64,000 nucleotides of DNA from Streptomyces sp. P9-A4 (GTDB lineage: Bacteria; Actinomycetota; Actinomycetes; Streptomycetales; Streptomycetaceae): NCBI RefSeq assembly GCF_036634195.1, contig NZ_JAZIFY010000001.1:1746501-1810500 (forward strand), read 5' to 3'. Every line of letters begins with the position of its first letter. The first letter of the stretch is position 1. Shown one piece after another: positions 30,486-40,229 of the stretch. The notes beneath the pieces were generated by a model. It worked only from the letters and a program-made list of their open reading frames with translations, did no database searches and was not told where the DNA came from. The position numbers and the translations under genes are program-made.

Positions 30486-31730
30486 TCAACGGGGCAGCTC
30501 GGCCCGCCGGACGGCGGGGACCACCAGGCTGTGGACGCCCGCGAGGGCGCAGACCGCCGCGCTCACGGCGTACACCGGTCCGACGCCCCACAGCTCGATC
30601 GCCGCGCCCGTGAGCGGGAAACCGAGCGGCGCGATGCCGAGCGAGCAGAGGGCGGCGACGGCGGAGACCCGGCCGAGGTAGGCGGGGTCGCACTCGGTCT
30701 GGACGAGGGCGTTGCACAGCGCCCCGGAGAGTCCGGCGAGCAGGCCGACGGCCAGGGCGACGGCGACCGCGACGGGCAGCCGTGAGGTGGCGGCGAGGGC
30801 GGCGATGGCGACGGCGCCCGCCGTCATGGTCCAGCCGCTGACGGCTCCCGCGTGCGGGACGCGTCCCCGGACGGTCAGGAGCAGCGAGGCGGCGCCCGCG
30901 CCGGTGCCGAAGCCGGCGAGGATCCAGCCGATGCCGGAGGCGCCCCAGCCGCGCTGCTCGGCCAGGACGGCGAGCCCGACGTTGAAGGGGCCGGCGAAGC
31001 CGAGGTCGCTGAGCAGTACGACGATCATCAGCGGGCCCAGGACGCGGTGTCCGCGCAGATAGCGCAGTCCGTCGGCGAGGTCGCGCAGGGCGGTGCCGGT
31101 GCGGGCCTCGTGCTTCTCGGGCAGCGGGCGGAGGCGGAGCGCGTACAGCAGGGGCAGCGAGAGGGCGAAGAGCAGCCCGGCGGCTCCGAAGGCCGCGGCC
31201 GGGCCGCCGAGGGCGACGGCGAGACCGCCGAGCGGGCCGCCGAGCACGGGGCCGAGGCGGGAGGAGAGGCCGCGCATGCCCTGCACCCGGGCGAGCTGGT
31301 CGCGCTCGGTGATGCGGGGCGGCAGGGCGCCGACGGCCGGCAGGAACAGGGCGTCGACGACGCCGAAGACGAGGGCGACGGCGGCGAGCGCCCACAGGCC
31401 GGGCGAGGCGAGGACCAGGGTCCCGGCCAGGCCGAGGACGACCAGGCAGCGGACGGTGTCGGAGGCGATGACGACCCGGCGGGGGCCGAGCCGGTCGGCG
31501 ACGACTCCCCCGCCGAGCATGAGCAGCGCCCGGGGTACGGCGGAGACGGCCATGACGAGCCCGGCCTGGGCGGGGGTGCCGTTGCTGACGGCGGTCCAGG
31601 AGAGGGCGAGGTAGTAGACGCTGTTGCCGAGGGTGGAGGCGGTGTGGGCGCCGAGCCAGGTCAGGACCTGGGGGTCGCGGTGGGCGGGGCGGGCCGTGGG
31701 GGCGGCCGGGGCGGCGGCGGTGGCCGTCAT
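30486..31730 (-). CDS. MFS transporter (drug-exporter type)
   Basis: 414 residues with 12 predicted helices and the MFS loop motif [18 protein letters not shown] after TM2. [31 protein letters not shown] is typical of the EntS/drug-efflux branch. The ATG lies in a 4-bp overlap with the stop of the ArsR-type regulator, so regulator and exporter form a two-gene operon under the TTGCGCAA array. Likely role: efflux of a compound that the regulator senses; the compound is unknown. Confidence 0.9.
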   Translation of the reverse strand: MTATAAAPAAPTARPAHRDPQVLTWLGAHTASTLGNSVYYLALSWTAVSNGTPAQAGLVMAVSAVPRALLMLGGGVVADRLGPRRVVIASDTVRCLVVLGLAGTLVLASPGLWALAAVALVFGVVDALFLPAVGALPPRITERDQLARVQGMRGLSSRLGPVLGGPLGGLAVALGGPAAAFGAAGLLFALSLPLLYALRLRPLPEKHEARTGTALRDLADGLRYLRGHRVLGPLMIVVLLSDLGFAGPFNVGLAVLAEQRGWGASGIGWILAGFGTGAGAASLLLTVRGRVPHAGAVSGWTMTAGAVAIAALAATSRLPVAVAVALAVGLLAGLSGALCNALVQTECDPAYLGRVSAVAALCSLGIAPLGFPLTGAAIELWGVGPVYAVSAAVCALAGVHSLVVPAVRRAELPR

Positions 31731-32314
31731 GAGCGGTAGGGGAAGCCGTGGAGGTGGACGGCGACCTTCTCGCGGCCCTCGGTGTCGCCGGCGGCTTCGG
31801 CGGCGCGGGCCCGCTGGTCGTACTTCCTGAGGACGCCGTCGAGTTCCTCGCCGAGCGCGGCGAGTTCGGCGGCGGTGAGGCGGGGCAGCCACTCGGAGCT
31901 GATCGCGGCGGAGCGCCAGGCGTCGGGCCAGCTGAGGCGCTCGTCGAGGAAGCGGCGGTGCAGGTCGGTGCGCTGCTCGTTGACGGTGCGGCTGAGCGCG
32001 TCGCTCGCGGCGGCCAGTTCGGGGGTGCCGCGCACGTCCTCGTCGCGGATGGCGATCCCGTACGAGGAGGGCTGCCACCAGCGTTCGCGGCCGTCCGTGG
32101 AGTGGCCCTCGGCCTCCTCGATGAGGCCGTGCTCGGCGAGCTTGCGCAGGTGGTAGCTGATGAGCGAGACGGCCTCGTCGACCTGGTCGGCGAGCTGGGA
32201 GGCGGTGGCGGTACGGGCCACGAAGAGGGCGCGGTAGAGACGCATCCGCAGCGGGTGCGAGAGCGCCTTGAGGGTGCCGAGTTCGGTGATCCGGCGCGAG
32301 TCGGGCGAGGTCAT
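31727..32314 (-). CDS. ArsR-type winged-helix transcriptional regulator
   Basis: 195 residues. The N-terminal wHTH reads LGTLKALSHPLRMRLYRAL, then TASQLADQVDEAVSLISYHLRKLAEHGLIEEA (recognition helix in SLISYHLRKL), then the wing RERWWQPSSYG. There are no metal-binding Cys pairs, so it is not a metal sensor of the classical type. The C-terminal half is an amphipathic helical region (DRRFLDERLSWPDAW and following). Start ATG 32314; ATG 32353 lies inside the operator region. The three TTGCGCAA sites just upstream are the obvious autoregulatory target. Confidence 0.88.
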   Translation of the reverse strand: MTSPDSRRITELGTLKALSHPLRMRLYRALFVARTATASQLADQVDEAVSLISYHLRKLAEHGLIEEAEGHSTDGRERWWQPSSYGIAIRDEDVRGTPELAAASDALSRTVNEQRTDLHRRFLDERLSWPDAWRSAAISSEWLPRLTAAELAALGEELDGVLRKYDQRARAAEAAGDTEGREKVAVHLHGFPYRS

Positions 32315-32342
32315 GCCCCTGACCGTAGGCAGGAAGGAGAAC

Positions 32343-32378
32343 TTGCGCAACATAATTTGCGCAAGAGAAGTTGCGCGT
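32343..32378. promoter_or_regulatory. Three-copy TTGCGCAA operator array, 14-bp period
   Basis: TTGCGCAA at 32343-32350 and 32357-32364, and TTGCGCGT at 32371-32378, each start exactly 14 bp after the last with 6-base AT-richer spacers (CATAAT, GAGAAG). Each full copy is itself an 8-bp palindrome. It ends 29 bases before the regulator's start codon on the minus strand, overlapping the expected promoter (TATGTT is a possible -10). The composition is far more AT-rich than its surroundings. Confidence 0.75.
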
Positions 32379-32384
32379 ATGGAC

Positions 32385-32422
32385 GAAGGGGAAGGGCCCC
32401 GGGGGCGGGGCCCTTCTCCTTC
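32385..32422 (-). terminator. Terminator of the his operon (after hisF)
   Basis: GAAGGGGAAGGGCCCC (32385-32400) pairs with GGGGCCCTTCTCCTTC (32407-32422) with one mismatch and a 6-base loop, 20 bases beyond the hisF stop. Confidence 0.8.
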
Positions 32423-32441
32423 GCGAAAAGCGGACGGCGGC

Positions 32442-33197
32442 TCAGCGGACCGGGTGGCCCGCCTCCCGCAGCGCGTCCTTGACCTGCGAGATCCGCAGGT
32501 CGCCGAAGTGGAAGACGGAGGCCGCGAGCACCGCGTCCGCGCCCGCCGCCACGGCCGGCGGGAAGTCGGCGAGCCGGCCGGCGCCGCCGGAGGCGATCAC
32601 CGGGACCGTCACGTGCTTGCGCACGGCCGCGATCATGTCGGTGTCGTAGCCGTCCTTGGTGCCGTCCGCGTCCATCGAGTTGAGCAGGATCTCGCCCGCG
32701 CCCAGCTCGGCGGCCCGGTGCGCCCACTCGACGGCGTCGATGCCGGTGCCCTCGCGGCCGCCGTGCGTCGTCACCTCGAAGGAGCCGGAGGCGGTGCGCC
32801 GGGCGTCGACCGACAGGACCAGCACCTGGCGGCCGAAGCGCTCCGCGATCTCCCGGATCAGCTCGGGGCGGACGATGGCGGCGGTGTTGACGCCCACCTT
32901 GTCGGCCCCGGCCCGCAGCAGCTTGTCGACGTCGTCCGCCGAGCGGACGCCGCCGCCGACGGTGAGCGGGATGAAGACCTGCTCGGCGGTGCGGCGCACC
33001 ACGTCGTAGGTGGTCTCCCGGTTCCCGGAGGAGGCGGTGATGTCCAGGAAGGTCAGCTCGTCGGCGCCCTCGGCGTCGTACAGCCTGGCCATCTCGACGG
33101 GGTCGCCCGCGTCCCTGAGGTTCTGGAAGTTGACGCCCTTGACGACCCGGCCGTTGTCGACGTCCAGGCAGGGGATCACCCGTACGGCGAGGCTCAT
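32442..33197 (-). CDS. hisF: Imidazole glycerol phosphate synthase, cyclase subunit
   Basis: Makes imidazole glycerol phosphate and AICAR from PRFAR using ammonia channelled from HisH. 251 residues. The catalytic Asp pair lies in [14 protein letters not shown] (Asp11) and LVLSVDARR (about Asp130). Phosphate-binding segments GGGVRSADD and [10 protein letters not shown] are intact. The ATG is in a 4-bp overlap with ridA. Last gene of the his operon, followed by a strong hairpin. Confidence 0.97.
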   Translation of the reverse strand: MSLAVRVIPCLDVDNGRVVKGVNFQNLRDAGDPVEMARLYDAEGADELTFLDITASSGNRETTYDVVRRTAEQVFIPLTVGGGVRSADDVDKLLRAGADKVGVNTAAIVRPELIREIAERFGRQVLVLSVDARRTASGSFEVTTHGGREGTGIDAVEWAHRAAELGAGEILLNSMDADGTKDGYDTDMIAAVRKHVTVPVIASGGAGRLADFPPAVAAGADAVLAASVFHFGDLRISQVKDALREAGHPVR

Positions 33198-33592
33198 GCG
33201 GCACTCCCCCGGTACGCCTCGACCTCGACCTCGACGACCAGCCGGGGGTCGATGAAGCCGGAGACGATGATCATCGACGCGGCGGGGCGGACGGCGTCGA
33301 ACAGCTTCTTGTGGGCGCGGCCGACCTCGTCCACGTCACGGGCGTGGGTGATGTACATCCGGGTCCGCACGACGTGCTCGGGGCCCAGGCCCAGCTGCTT
33401 CAGCGCGTCGAGGGCGACGTTGAAGGAGTTGACCGTCTGGTCGTACGGACCGCCGTCGGCGATCTGGCCGTCGACCAGCGACGTGCAGCCGGCGACCAGG
33501 ACCAGGCCGTTGGGGAGCTCGACCGCGCGGGAGTAGCCGACCTGCTCCTCCCAGGGGGCTCCGGTGACGACCTTGCGCACCGCGTCCGTCAT
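33194..33592 (-). CDS. RidA-family reactive-imine deaminase embedded in the his operon
   Basis: 132 residues of the YjgF/YER057c/UK114 fold: [25 protein letters not shown] at the N-terminus, [30 protein letters not shown] with the conserved Arg, and [16 protein letters not shown] with the signature Glu at the C-terminus. RidA proteins hydrolyse reactive enamine/imine intermediates from PLP enzymes. It is joined by 4-bp overlaps to priA and hisF, so it is made in step with histidine enzymes and may protect against 2-aminoacrylate or an imine by-product. Confidence 0.88.
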   Translation of the reverse strand: MTDAVRKVVTGAPWEEQVGYSRAVELPNGLVLVAGCTSLVDGQIADGGPYDQTVNSFNVALDALKQLGLGPEHVVRTRMYITHARDVDEVGRAHKKLFDAVRPAASMIIVSGFIDPRLVVEVEVEAYRGSAA

Positions 33593-34332
33593 GCCGAGGC
33601 CACCACTTCGAGCGCCTCTTCCAGGGTGAACGCCTTGGCGTAGAGCGCCTTGCCGACGATCGCGCCCTCGACGCCCAGCGGGACCAGACCGGACAGGGCC
33701 CGCAGGTCGTCCAGGGAGGACACGCCGCCGGAGGCGACGACGGGCTTGTCGGTGGCCGCGCAGACGTTCTTCAGGAGCTCCAGGTTGGGACCCTGGAGGG
33801 TGCCGTCCTTGGCGATGTCGGTGACGACGTAGCGGGAGCAGCCCTCGGAGTCGAGACGGGCCAGCGTCTCGTAGAGGTCGCCGCCGTCGCGGGTCCAGCC
33901 GCGCCCGCGCAGCGTGGTGCCGCGGACGTCGAGGCCGACGGCGATCTTGTCGCCGTACTCGGCGATGACCTTGGCGACCCACTCGGGGGTCTCCAGGGCG
34001 GCGGTGCCGAGGTTGACGCGGGTGCAGCCGGTGGCGAGGGCGGCGGCGAGCGAGGCGTCGTCGCGGATGCCGCCGGAGAGCTCGACCTTGATGTCCATGG
34101 CCTGGGCGACCTCGGCGATCAGCAGCCGGTTGTCCCCGGTACCGAAGGCGGCGTCGAGGTCGACCAGGTGCAGCCACTCGGCGCCGGAGTTCTGCCAGGC
34201 GAGGGCCGCTTCGAGCGGGGAGCCGTACGAGGTCTCGGTGCCGGACTCGCCGTGCACGAGGCGGACGGCCTGGCCGTCGCGGACGTCGACGGCGGGGAGG
34301 AGTTCGAGCACGCTTCGAGACGACACAGTCAC
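33589..34332 (-). CDS. priA: Bifunctional phosphoribosyl isomerase A (HisA/TrpF activity)
   Basis: 247 residues, a (beta/alpha)8 isomerase acting on ProFAR in histidine synthesis and, in actinobacteria, on PRA in tryptophan synthesis. The catalytic Asp pair lies in [15 protein letters not shown] and [18 protein letters not shown]; phosphate loops are ELSGGIRDD and [11 protein letters not shown]. No separate trpF occurs among the trp genes here, in line with PriA bifunctionality known from Streptomyces and Mycobacterium. I use GTG 34332 (GTGA overlap with hisH); GTG 34326 is an alternative. Confidence 0.95.
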   Translation of the reverse strand: MTVSSRSVLELLPAVDVRDGQAVRLVHGESGTETSYGSPLEAALAWQNSGAEWLHLVDLDAAFGTGDNRLLIAEVAQAMDIKVELSGGIRDDASLAAALATGCTRVNLGTAALETPEWVAKVIAEYGDKIAVGLDVRGTTLRGRGWTRDGGDLYETLARLDSEGCSRYVVTDIAKDGTLQGPNLELLKNVCAATDKPVVASGGVSSLDDLRALSGLVPLGVEGAIVGKALYAKAFTLEEALEVVASA

Positions 34333-34976
34333 AGGGTTCCGATCCAGTTGGTGAGGAGCTGGGCTCCGGCGTCGCCGGACTTCTCGGGGTGGAACTGGGT
34401 CGCCCACAGGGCGCCGTTCTCGACGGCCGCGACGAAGGGCTCGCCGTGGGTGGCCCAGGTGACCTTGGGGGCGCGGATGTTGGCGTTGCCGACCTCCAGG
34501 GTCCACTCGCGCACCGCGTAGGAGTGCACGAAGTAGTACCGGGTGTCGGCGTCGAGCCCCGCGAACAGCTGGGTGTCGGTGGGCGCGTCGACCGTGTTCC
34601 AGCCCATGTGGGGGACGACGGGGGCGTTCAGCGGCTCGACCGTGCCGGGCCACTCGTCGAGGCCCTCGGTGTCCACGCCGTGCTCGATGCCGTGGGCGAA
34701 GAGCACCTGCATGCCGACGCAGATGCCCATCACGGGCCGGCCGCCGGCGAGGCGGCGGCCGATGATCCATTCGCCGCGGGCCTCCTTGAGGCCCCGCATG
34801 CAGGCGGAGAAGGCACCGACGCCGGGGACGAGCAGTCCGTCGGCGTTCATCGCACGGTCGTAGTCGCGGGTGATCTCGACCTCGGCGCCGACCCGGGCGA
34901 GGGCCCGCTCGGCGGAGCGCACATTGCCGAAGCCGTAGTCGAAGACGACGACCTTCTTGGGGGTGGCCGCGCTCAT
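34329..34976 (-). CDS. hisH: Imidazole glycerol phosphate synthase, glutaminase subunit
   Basis: Class I glutamine amidotransferase of 215 residues supplying ammonia to HisF. The nucleophile Cys lies in [13 protein letters not shown], and the His-Glu of the triad in [32 protein letters not shown] opens the domain. ATG 34976 is in a 4-bp overlap with the small membrane peptide gene; its stop overlaps the priA start. Confidence 0.96.
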   Translation of the reverse strand: MSAATPKKVVVFDYGFGNVRSAERALARVGAEVEITRDYDRAMNADGLLVPGVGAFSACMRGLKEARGEWIIGRRLAGGRPVMGICVGMQVLFAHGIEHGVDTEGLDEWPGTVEPLNAPVVPHMGWNTVDAPTDTQLFAGLDADTRYYFVHSYAVREWTLEVGNANIRAPKVTWATHGEPFVAAVENGALWATQFHPEKSGDAGAQLLTNWIGTL

Positions 34977-35137
34977 GACCACACGCTCAGCCGCAGCACG
35001 CCGGCGGAGAGGCACATCGCGGAGCCGATGGCGACGAGCACGATGAGGCCCTTGGGCAGCTTCTGCTTGACGAAGGAGTAGACGCCGCCGAGCAGGAAGA
35101 GGCCGACGACGATCAGGATGGAGGAGAGGCCGGTCAC
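34973..35137 (-). CDS. 54-residue membrane peptide inside the his operon
   Basis: A small gene between hisB and hisH: GTG 35137 follows the hisB TAA by two bases, and the stop overlaps the hisH ATG, so it is translationally coupled on both sides. It encodes two hydrophobic helices, [19 protein letters not shown] and [19 protein letters not shown], joined by the basic turn KQKLPKG. No known family comes to mind beyond conserved Streptomyces membrane protein. It may be a regulator or membrane anchor; function unknown. Confidence 0.75.
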   Translation of the reverse strand: MTGLSSILIVVGLFLLGGVYSFVKQKLPKGLIVLVAIGSAMCLSAGVLRLSVWS

Positions 35138-35139
35138 GG

Positions 35140-35733
35140 TTAGAGCGCGCCCTTCGTGGAGGGGAGGATTCCGGCGGCGCGCGGGTCGCGCTCGGAGGCG
35201 TAGCGGAGCGCGCGGGCAAGGGCCTTGAACTGGCACTCCACGATGTGGTGGGCGTTGCGCCCGTACGGGACGTGGACGTGCAGCGCGATCTGGGCCTGCG
35301 CGACGAAGGACTCCAGGATGTGCCGGGTCATCGTCGTGTCGTACGAACCGATCATCGGCGCCATGGTCTCGGGCTCGGTGTGCACGAGGTAGGGGCGGCC
35401 GGAGAGGTCGACGGTGACCTGGGCGAGCGACTCGTCCAGCGGCACCGTGCAGTTGCCGAAGCGGTAGATGCCGACCTTGTCGCCGAGGGCCTGCTTGAAG
35501 GCGGCACCGAGGGCGAGGGCGGTGTCCTCGATGGTGTGGTGCGAGTCGATGTGCAGGTCGCCGTCGGTCTTGACGGTGAGGTCGAACAGACCGTGCCGGC
35601 CGAGCTGGTCGAGCATGTGGTCGTAGAAGCCGACCCCGGTCGACACATCGACCTTTCCGGTGCCGTCGAGGTCGATCTCGACGACGACGGAGGTCTCCTT
35701 GGTGGTGCGCTCAACGCGGCCTACGCGGCTCAT
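35140..35733 (-). CDS. hisB: Imidazoleglycerol-phosphate dehydratase
   Basis: 197 residues, the monofunctional dehydratase. Mn2+-binding histidine motifs are [29 protein letters not shown] and, in the second half, [34 protein letters not shown] near residue 30 is standard. Rare TAA stop for this region. The ATG overlaps the hisC stop by 4 bases. Confidence 0.97.
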   Translation of the reverse strand: MSRVGRVERTTKETSVVVEIDLDGTGKVDVSTGVGFYDHMLDQLGRHGLFDLTVKTDGDLHIDSHHTIEDTALALGAAFKQALGDKVGIYRFGNCTVPLDESLAQVTVDLSGRPYLVHTEPETMAPMIGSYDTTMTRHILESFVAQAQIALHVHVPYGRNAHHIVECQFKALARALRYASERDPRAAGILPSTKGAL

Positions 35734-36842
35734 CGCTCCTGCTCCTTCATCAATTCACGAACCGCGTCGAGGAACGCGTCGTTCTCTTCGGGGGTGCCCG
35801 CGGTGACCCGCAGCCATCCCGGTACGCCGTTGTCCCGGACCAGGACGCCCCGGTCGAGGATCCGCTGCCAGGCCGCGTGCGTGTCGGGGAACTTCCCGAA
35901 CTGCACGAAGTTGGCGTCCGACTCGGTGACCTCGTAGCCGATCCCGCGCAGCTCGGTGACGAGCCGGTCGCGCTCGGCCTTGAGCTGCTCGACGTACCCG
36001 AGGAGGGTGTCGGTGTGCTCCAGGGCGGCGAGCGCGGTCGCCTGGGTGACGGCGGAGAGGTGGTAGGGCAGCCGGACCAGCTGGACGGCCTCGACCACGG
36101 CCGGGTGGGCGGCGAGGTAGCCGAGGCGCAGTCCGGCGGCGCCGAAGGCCTTGGACATGGTCCGGGAGACCACCAGGTTCGGGCGGCCCTCGATGAGGGG
36201 CAGCAGCGAGTCCCGGTGGCTGAACTCCACATAGGCCTCGTCGACGACCACCATCGAGGGCCTGGCCGCCTGGGCCGCCTCGTACAGGGCGACGACGGTG
36301 TCGGCGGCGACGGCGGTGCCGGTGGGGTTGTTGGGGCTGGTGACGAACACGACGTCCGGGCGGTGCTCGGCGATGGCCCGCTCCGCCGCCGCGAGGTCGA
36401 TCGTGAAGTCCTCGTGGCGCGGGCCGGAGATCCAGCCCGTGCCGGTGCCGCGGGCGATCAGGGCGTGCATCGAGTACGAGGGCTCGAAGCCGATCGCCGT
36501 ACGGCCGGGGCCGCCGAAGGTCTGCAGCAGCTGCTGGAGGACCTCGTTGGAGCCGTTGGCCGCCCAGACGTTCTCGGCGGCGACCGGGTGCTTCGCGGTG
36601 CGGGTGAGGTACGCGGCCAGCTCGGTGCGCAGCTCGACCGCGTCCCGGTCGGGGTAGCGGTTGAGGTGGCGGGCGGCCTCGGCGACCCGCTCCGCGATCC
36701 GGGCCACCAGGGGCTCGGGCAGCGGATAGGGGTTCTCGTTGGTGTTCAGCTGGACGGGGACATCGAGCTGGGGCGCGCCGTAGGGGGACATGCCGCGCAG
36801 CTCGTCGCGGACGGGCAGGTCGTCGATCCTGATCTCGCTCAC
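35730..36842 (-). CDS. hisC: Histidinol-phosphate aminotransferase
   Basis: PLP class II aminotransferase, 370 residues from GTG 36842. The frame stays open far upstream, antisense-like across hisD, but homology starts at [16 protein letters not shown]. Landmarks: [49 protein letters not shown], and the PLP lysine in [17 protein letters not shown]. The stop overlaps the hisB start; the start lies 5 bases after the hisD stop. Confidence 0.96.
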   Translation of the reverse strand: MSEIRIDDLPVRDELRGMSPYGAPQLDVPVQLNTNENPYPLPEPLVARIAERVAEAARHLNRYPDRDAVELRTELAAYLTRTAKHPVAAENVWAANGSNEVLQQLLQTFGGPGRTAIGFEPSYSMHALIARGTGTGWISGPRHEDFTIDLAAAERAIAEHRPDVVFVTSPNNPTGTAVAADTVVALYEAAQAARPSMVVVDEAYVEFSHRDSLLPLIEGRPNLVVSRTMSKAFGAAGLRLGYLAAHPAVVEAVQLVRLPYHLSAVTQATALAALEHTDTLLGYVEQLKAERDRLVTELRGIGYEVTESDANFVQFGKFPDTHAAWQRILDRGVLVRDNGVPGWLRVTAGTPEENDAFLDAVRELMKEQER

Positions 36843-36847
36843 TTGCT

Positions 36848-38191
36848 CTACGGCACCTTCCAGCCGAACCGGGCCTTGACCGCCGCGCCGTGCGCGGGCA
36901 GGTCCTCGGCCTCGGCGAGGGTCACGACGTGGTGGGCGACGTCGGCGAGGGCGTCGCGCGTGTAGTCCACGATGTGCACCCCGCGCAGGAAGGACTGCAC
37001 GGAGAGACCCGAGGAGTGACAGGCGCAGCCGCCGGTGGGCAGGACGTGGTTGGAGCCGGCGCAGTAGTCGCCGAGCGAGACCGGCGCCCAGGGGCCGACG
37101 AAGATCGCGCCGGCGTTGCGGACGCGGTCGGCGACGGCGGCGGCGTCGGCGGTCTGGATCTCCAGGTGCTCGGCGCCGTAGGCGTCGACGACCTTGAGGC
37201 CGTCGGCCAGGTCGCGGACGAGGACGATCGCGGACTGGCGGCCGGCGAGGGCCGGGACGATCCGGTCGTCGACGTGCTTGGAGGCGGCGACCTGGGTCTT
37301 CAGCTCGGCCTCGGTGGCGGCGGCCAGTTCGTCCGAGTCGGTGACGAGGACGGAGGCGGCCATCGGGTCGTGCTCGGCCTGGCTGATGAGGTCGGCGGCG
37401 ACGTGCACGGGGTCGGCGGTGGAGTCCGCGAGGATCGCGATCTCCGTCGGACCGGCCTCGGCGTCGATGCCGATCCGGCCCTTGAGGAGGCGCTTGGCGG
37501 CGGCCACGTAGATGTTGCCGGGGCCGGTGACCAGGTTGACGGGGGCGCAGCCGGGCTCGCCGTCGGTGCCCTCGCCGCCCTCCGTGCCGTACGCGAACAT
37601 GGCGATGGCCTGGGCGCCGCCGGCGGCGTACACCTCGTCCACGCCGAGCAGGGCGCAGGCGGCGAGGATCGCCGGGTGCGGCAGGCCGCCGAAGTCCTTC
37701 TGCGGGGGCGAGGCGATGGCCACGCCCTCGACGCCGGCCTCCTGGGCCGGGACGACGTTCATCACGACGGAGGACGGGTAGACGGAGCGTCCGCCCGGGA
37801 CGTAGAGCCCGACGCGCTCGACCGGGATCCACTTCTCGGTGACCGTGCCGCCGGGGACGACCTGGGTGGTGTGGGTGGTACGGCGCTGCTCGCGGTGGAC
37901 GAGCCGGGTGCGCCGGATGGACTCCTCCAGGGCGGCGCGGACGGCCGGGTCGAGTTCGTCGAGGGCGCGGCCGATCGCCTCGGCGGGGACGCGCAGGCCC
38001 GGGACGCGGACGCCGTCGAATCTCTCCCCGTACTCGATCACCGCGGCCGCGCCATGATGCCGGACGTCCTCGCAGATGGGCCGCACCGTCTCCAGGGCGG
38101 CTTCCACGTCGAACTCGGCACGGGGCAGCAGGTCGCGCAGGGCGGAACCCTCGGGGAGGGTCTCGCCGCGCAGATCGATTCGAGAGATCAC
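36848..38191 (-). CDS. hisD: Histidinol dehydrogenase
   Basis: Last two steps of histidine synthesis, Zn2+- and NAD-dependent. 447 residues from GTG 38191. Signature segments: [63 protein letters not shown] (zinc ligands), and [29 protein letters not shown]. First gene of the his operon; a dyad at 38231-38247 lies in its upstream region. Confidence 0.97.
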   Translation of the reverse strand: MISRIDLRGETLPEGSALRDLLPRAEFDVEAALETVRPICEDVRHHGAAAVIEYGERFDGVRVPGLRVPAEAIGRALDELDPAVRAALEESIRRTRLVHREQRRTTHTTQVVPGGTVTEKWIPVERVGLYVPGGRSVYPSSVVMNVVPAQEAGVEGVAIASPPQKDFGGLPHPAILAACALLGVDEVYAAGGAQAIAMFAYGTEGGEGTDGEPGCAPVNLVTGPGNIYVAAAKRLLKGRIGIDAEAGPTEIAILADSTADPVHVAADLISQAEHDPMAASVLVTDSDELAAATEAELKTQVAASKHVDDRIVPALAGRQSAIVLVRDLADGLKVVDAYGAEHLEIQTADAAAVADRVRNAGAIFVGPWAPVSLGDYCAGSNHVLPTGGCACHSSGLSVQSFLRGVHIVDYTRDALADVAHHVVTLAEAEDLPAHGAAVKARFGWKVP

Positions 38192-38230
38192 GGGTCAATT
38201 CTCGCAGACGGCTTACAACGCCGGTCGCCC

Positions 38231-38247
38231 GTATCAACAGCTGATAC
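38231..38247. promoter_or_regulatory. GTATCA-N5-TGATAC dyad upstream of hisD
   Basis: Perfect 6-bp arms around ACAGC, 39 bases before the hisD start, in the spacer it shares with the divergent beta-helix membrane protein gene. A third half-site-like GATAC lies near 38265. It could be the operator of the his operon or of the divergent gene; the regulator is unknown. Confidence 0.5.
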
Positions 38248-38417
38248 ATGCCAATCACTGACCGATACGCACCCCACTGGCGTCTTGTCGCCACTCCTGA
38301 CCGTTAGCGTTCAGCCCGTCACTCAGCGGGAAGAACGGCTGTACGAATCCGCGAGGGCCGTCCGGAACCGGAGACAGGAACCGGGAAGACGGAATCGCGG
38401 AGTCGTGGGAACGGATC

Positions 38418-40082
38418 GTGGAAAGCGAGGGGGCGGCATTGACCGAGCCGCACGAGGACGGGATGCCGGACGGTCTCACGGGTCCGGAGCGGGCCATGTG
38501 GCGGGCGTTCCGCATCGGCAGGACATGCGATCTGACGGAGGGGGTCGCGGAGCGGGACGACCCCTTCGGGGGACGGGAGTGGGGAGAGGCGCGGACCGTC
38601 CGCGCGGACGTGGTGGCGCTGCTGCTGCTCGCCGGGCCGCCGGCCCGCTCCGGGCGGGTCGCCGCGCTGAAGCTGCGCGGCGTCCGGATCACCGGCGTGC
38701 TGAATCTGGCGGGCGGGACGATAGGGCCTTACGTCGAGCTGAACGGCTGCCGGTTCGACGACGAGGTGGTGCTGCCGGAGGCCCGCTTCGGCACGCTGCG
38801 GATGGTCGGGTGCGCGCTGCCGCGCCTGGAGGCGGCCCGGCTGCACACCGAGGGCGACCTGCACCTGCCGCGCTGCCGGGTGCGGCACGGCATCCGGCTC
38901 ACCGACGCCCAGATCGGCACGGACCTGCTCGTCAACCAGATCCAGGTGTGGCCGGACCGGCGCGGCCGGGCCATCACGGCGGACGGGATGGTGGTCGCCC
39001 AGGACCTCCAGGCCGAGCTGATCGAGACGCACGGGGAACTGAGCCTGCGCGGGGCGAAGGTCGGCGTGTCGCTCAGCCTGCGGGGCAGCGTGCTGCGCGG
39101 CGCGCAGGGCCGCCGCGCGCTCAACGCACCGCAGCTGACGGTGGAGCGCTCGCTCTATCTGAACGCGGCGTGGGTGTACGAGGACCCGGGCCCCCAGGGG
39201 GACTCCGGGTACCCGGACGGCTCCGCGTATCCGAGCGGCGGCTCGACGGCCACCCCGCCGTACGGCGTGTCGCCCGGCCACGGCGCCCGGCGCAAGCCGG
39301 TGGAGTGCCACGGCGGGGTGCGGCTCGACGACGGCCGCTTCGGTGACGCGGTCGACCTCCACCACGCCCGCTTCCTGCTGAGCGGGGCGCGCCGGGAGGA
39401 GGTCTCGCTGCGCCGGATCGTCACCCCGGAGCTGCGGTTCAACGGCGAGCGGCCGGAGGAGGGCCGGGTCGTGCTCAACGGCGCCAAGGTCGTCACCCTG
39501 ATCGACCTGTCGACGAGCTGGCCGGGCCCCGGCGGGCTCGCCATGGGCGGCTTCGCCTACGAGAACCTCGTGCCGTACGGCCACTTCCCGCTGGCCCGGC
39601 GGCTGGAGTGGGTGGCCGCCGCGACCCCGGAGTACGCCCCCGAGCCGTACGAGCGGCTCGCGACGGTCCTGCGCGGCAGCGGCGAGGACGCCGACGCCCG
39701 CGAGGTGCTGCTCGCCAAGCAGCGGCGCAGACGGGAGACCCTGCCGATCGCGGGGAAGCTCTGGGGGTACCTCCAGGACTGGACGGTGGCCTACGGCTAC
39801 CGGCCGGGCCGGGCGGCGCTGTGGATGGCGGTCCTGTGGGCGGCGGGCACGGTGGCCTTCTCCCACTACCGGCCGATACCGCTGAAGGCGGACGAGGCAC
39901 CCGAGTGGAACGGCACGCTGTACGCCCTGGACCTGCTGCTCCCGGTGATCAACCTCGGACAGGACGGCTACTGGCGCCTCGAAGGCGTCTGGCAGTGGGT
40001 GGCGGCTGTGCTGATCATGCTCGGCTGGATCCTGGCGACGACGGTGGCGGCGGGCGCGACACGCCTGCTGAGCAGGGGGTGA
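38418..40082 (+). CDS. Beta-helix membrane protein (annotated elsewhere as membrane-associated oxidoreductase)
   Basis: 554 residues from GTG 38418; an ATG at 38463 after GAGGACGGG is possible. Residues about 70-180 and 280-350 are built of short repeats with a regular L/V..G..L pattern (LRGVRITGVLNLAGGTI, VELNGCRFDDEVVLPEARF), like pentapeptide or bactofilin-type beta-helices. A Pro/Gly/Ser-rich insert separates the two blocks. The C-terminus has a helix (RAALWMAVLWAAGTVAF), a hydrophobic LLLPVINLGQ segment and a last helix (VAAVLIMLGWILATTVAAG). I see no redox cofactor motif supporting the oxidoreductase label. Possibly a membrane scaffold. Confidence 0.7.
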   Translation: MESEGAALTEPHEDGMPDGLTGPERAMWRAFRIGRTCDLTEGVAERDDPFGGREWGEARTVRADVVALLLLAGPPARSGRVAALKLRGVRITGVLNLAGGTIGPYVELNGCRFDDEVVLPEARFGTLRMVGCALPRLEAARLHTEGDLHLPRCRVRHGIRLTDAQIGTDLLVNQIQVWPDRRGRAITADGMVVAQDLQAELIETHGELSLRGAKVGVSLSLRGSVLRGAQGRRALNAPQLTVERSLYLNAAWVYEDPGPQGDSGYPDGSAYPSGGSTATPPYGVSPGHGARRKPVECHGGVRLDDGRFGDAVDLHHARFLLSGARREEVSLRRIVTPELRFNGERPEEGRVVLNGAKVVTLIDLSTSWPGPGGLAMGGFAYENLVPYGHFPLARRLEWVAAATPEYAPEPYERLATVLRGSGEDADAREVLLAKQRRRRETLPIAGKLWGYLQDWTVAYGYRPGRAALWMAVLWAAGTVAFSHYRPIPLKADEAPEWNGTLYALDLLLPVINLGQDGYWRLEGVWQWVAAVLIMLGWILATTVAAGATRLLSRG

Positions 40083-40229
40083 GCCGGCCCGGCGGCGGGC
40101 CGGTGCCGCCTGTGGTGCCGGGCCGGTGTGGACGGCGTGCCGACGGGTGCCGACGGTGTGAGGGACGTGTGCCACAGGGGTGAGAAGTGCTGCCGTACCG
40201 GGAGGGGCCGGGAGAGAATATGTCGCACC

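Noticed and set aside
32343..32378. Iterons of a replication origin
   Set aside because: Three short palindromic copies sit directly at a regulator promoter in the chromosome core; no rep gene or DnaA boxes are present.
35730..38294. Single 854-codon frame covering hisC and part of the hisD region
   Set aside because: Only its last 370 codons have homology (HisC, from GTG 36842). The earlier part is Arg/Pro-rich shadow of hisD.
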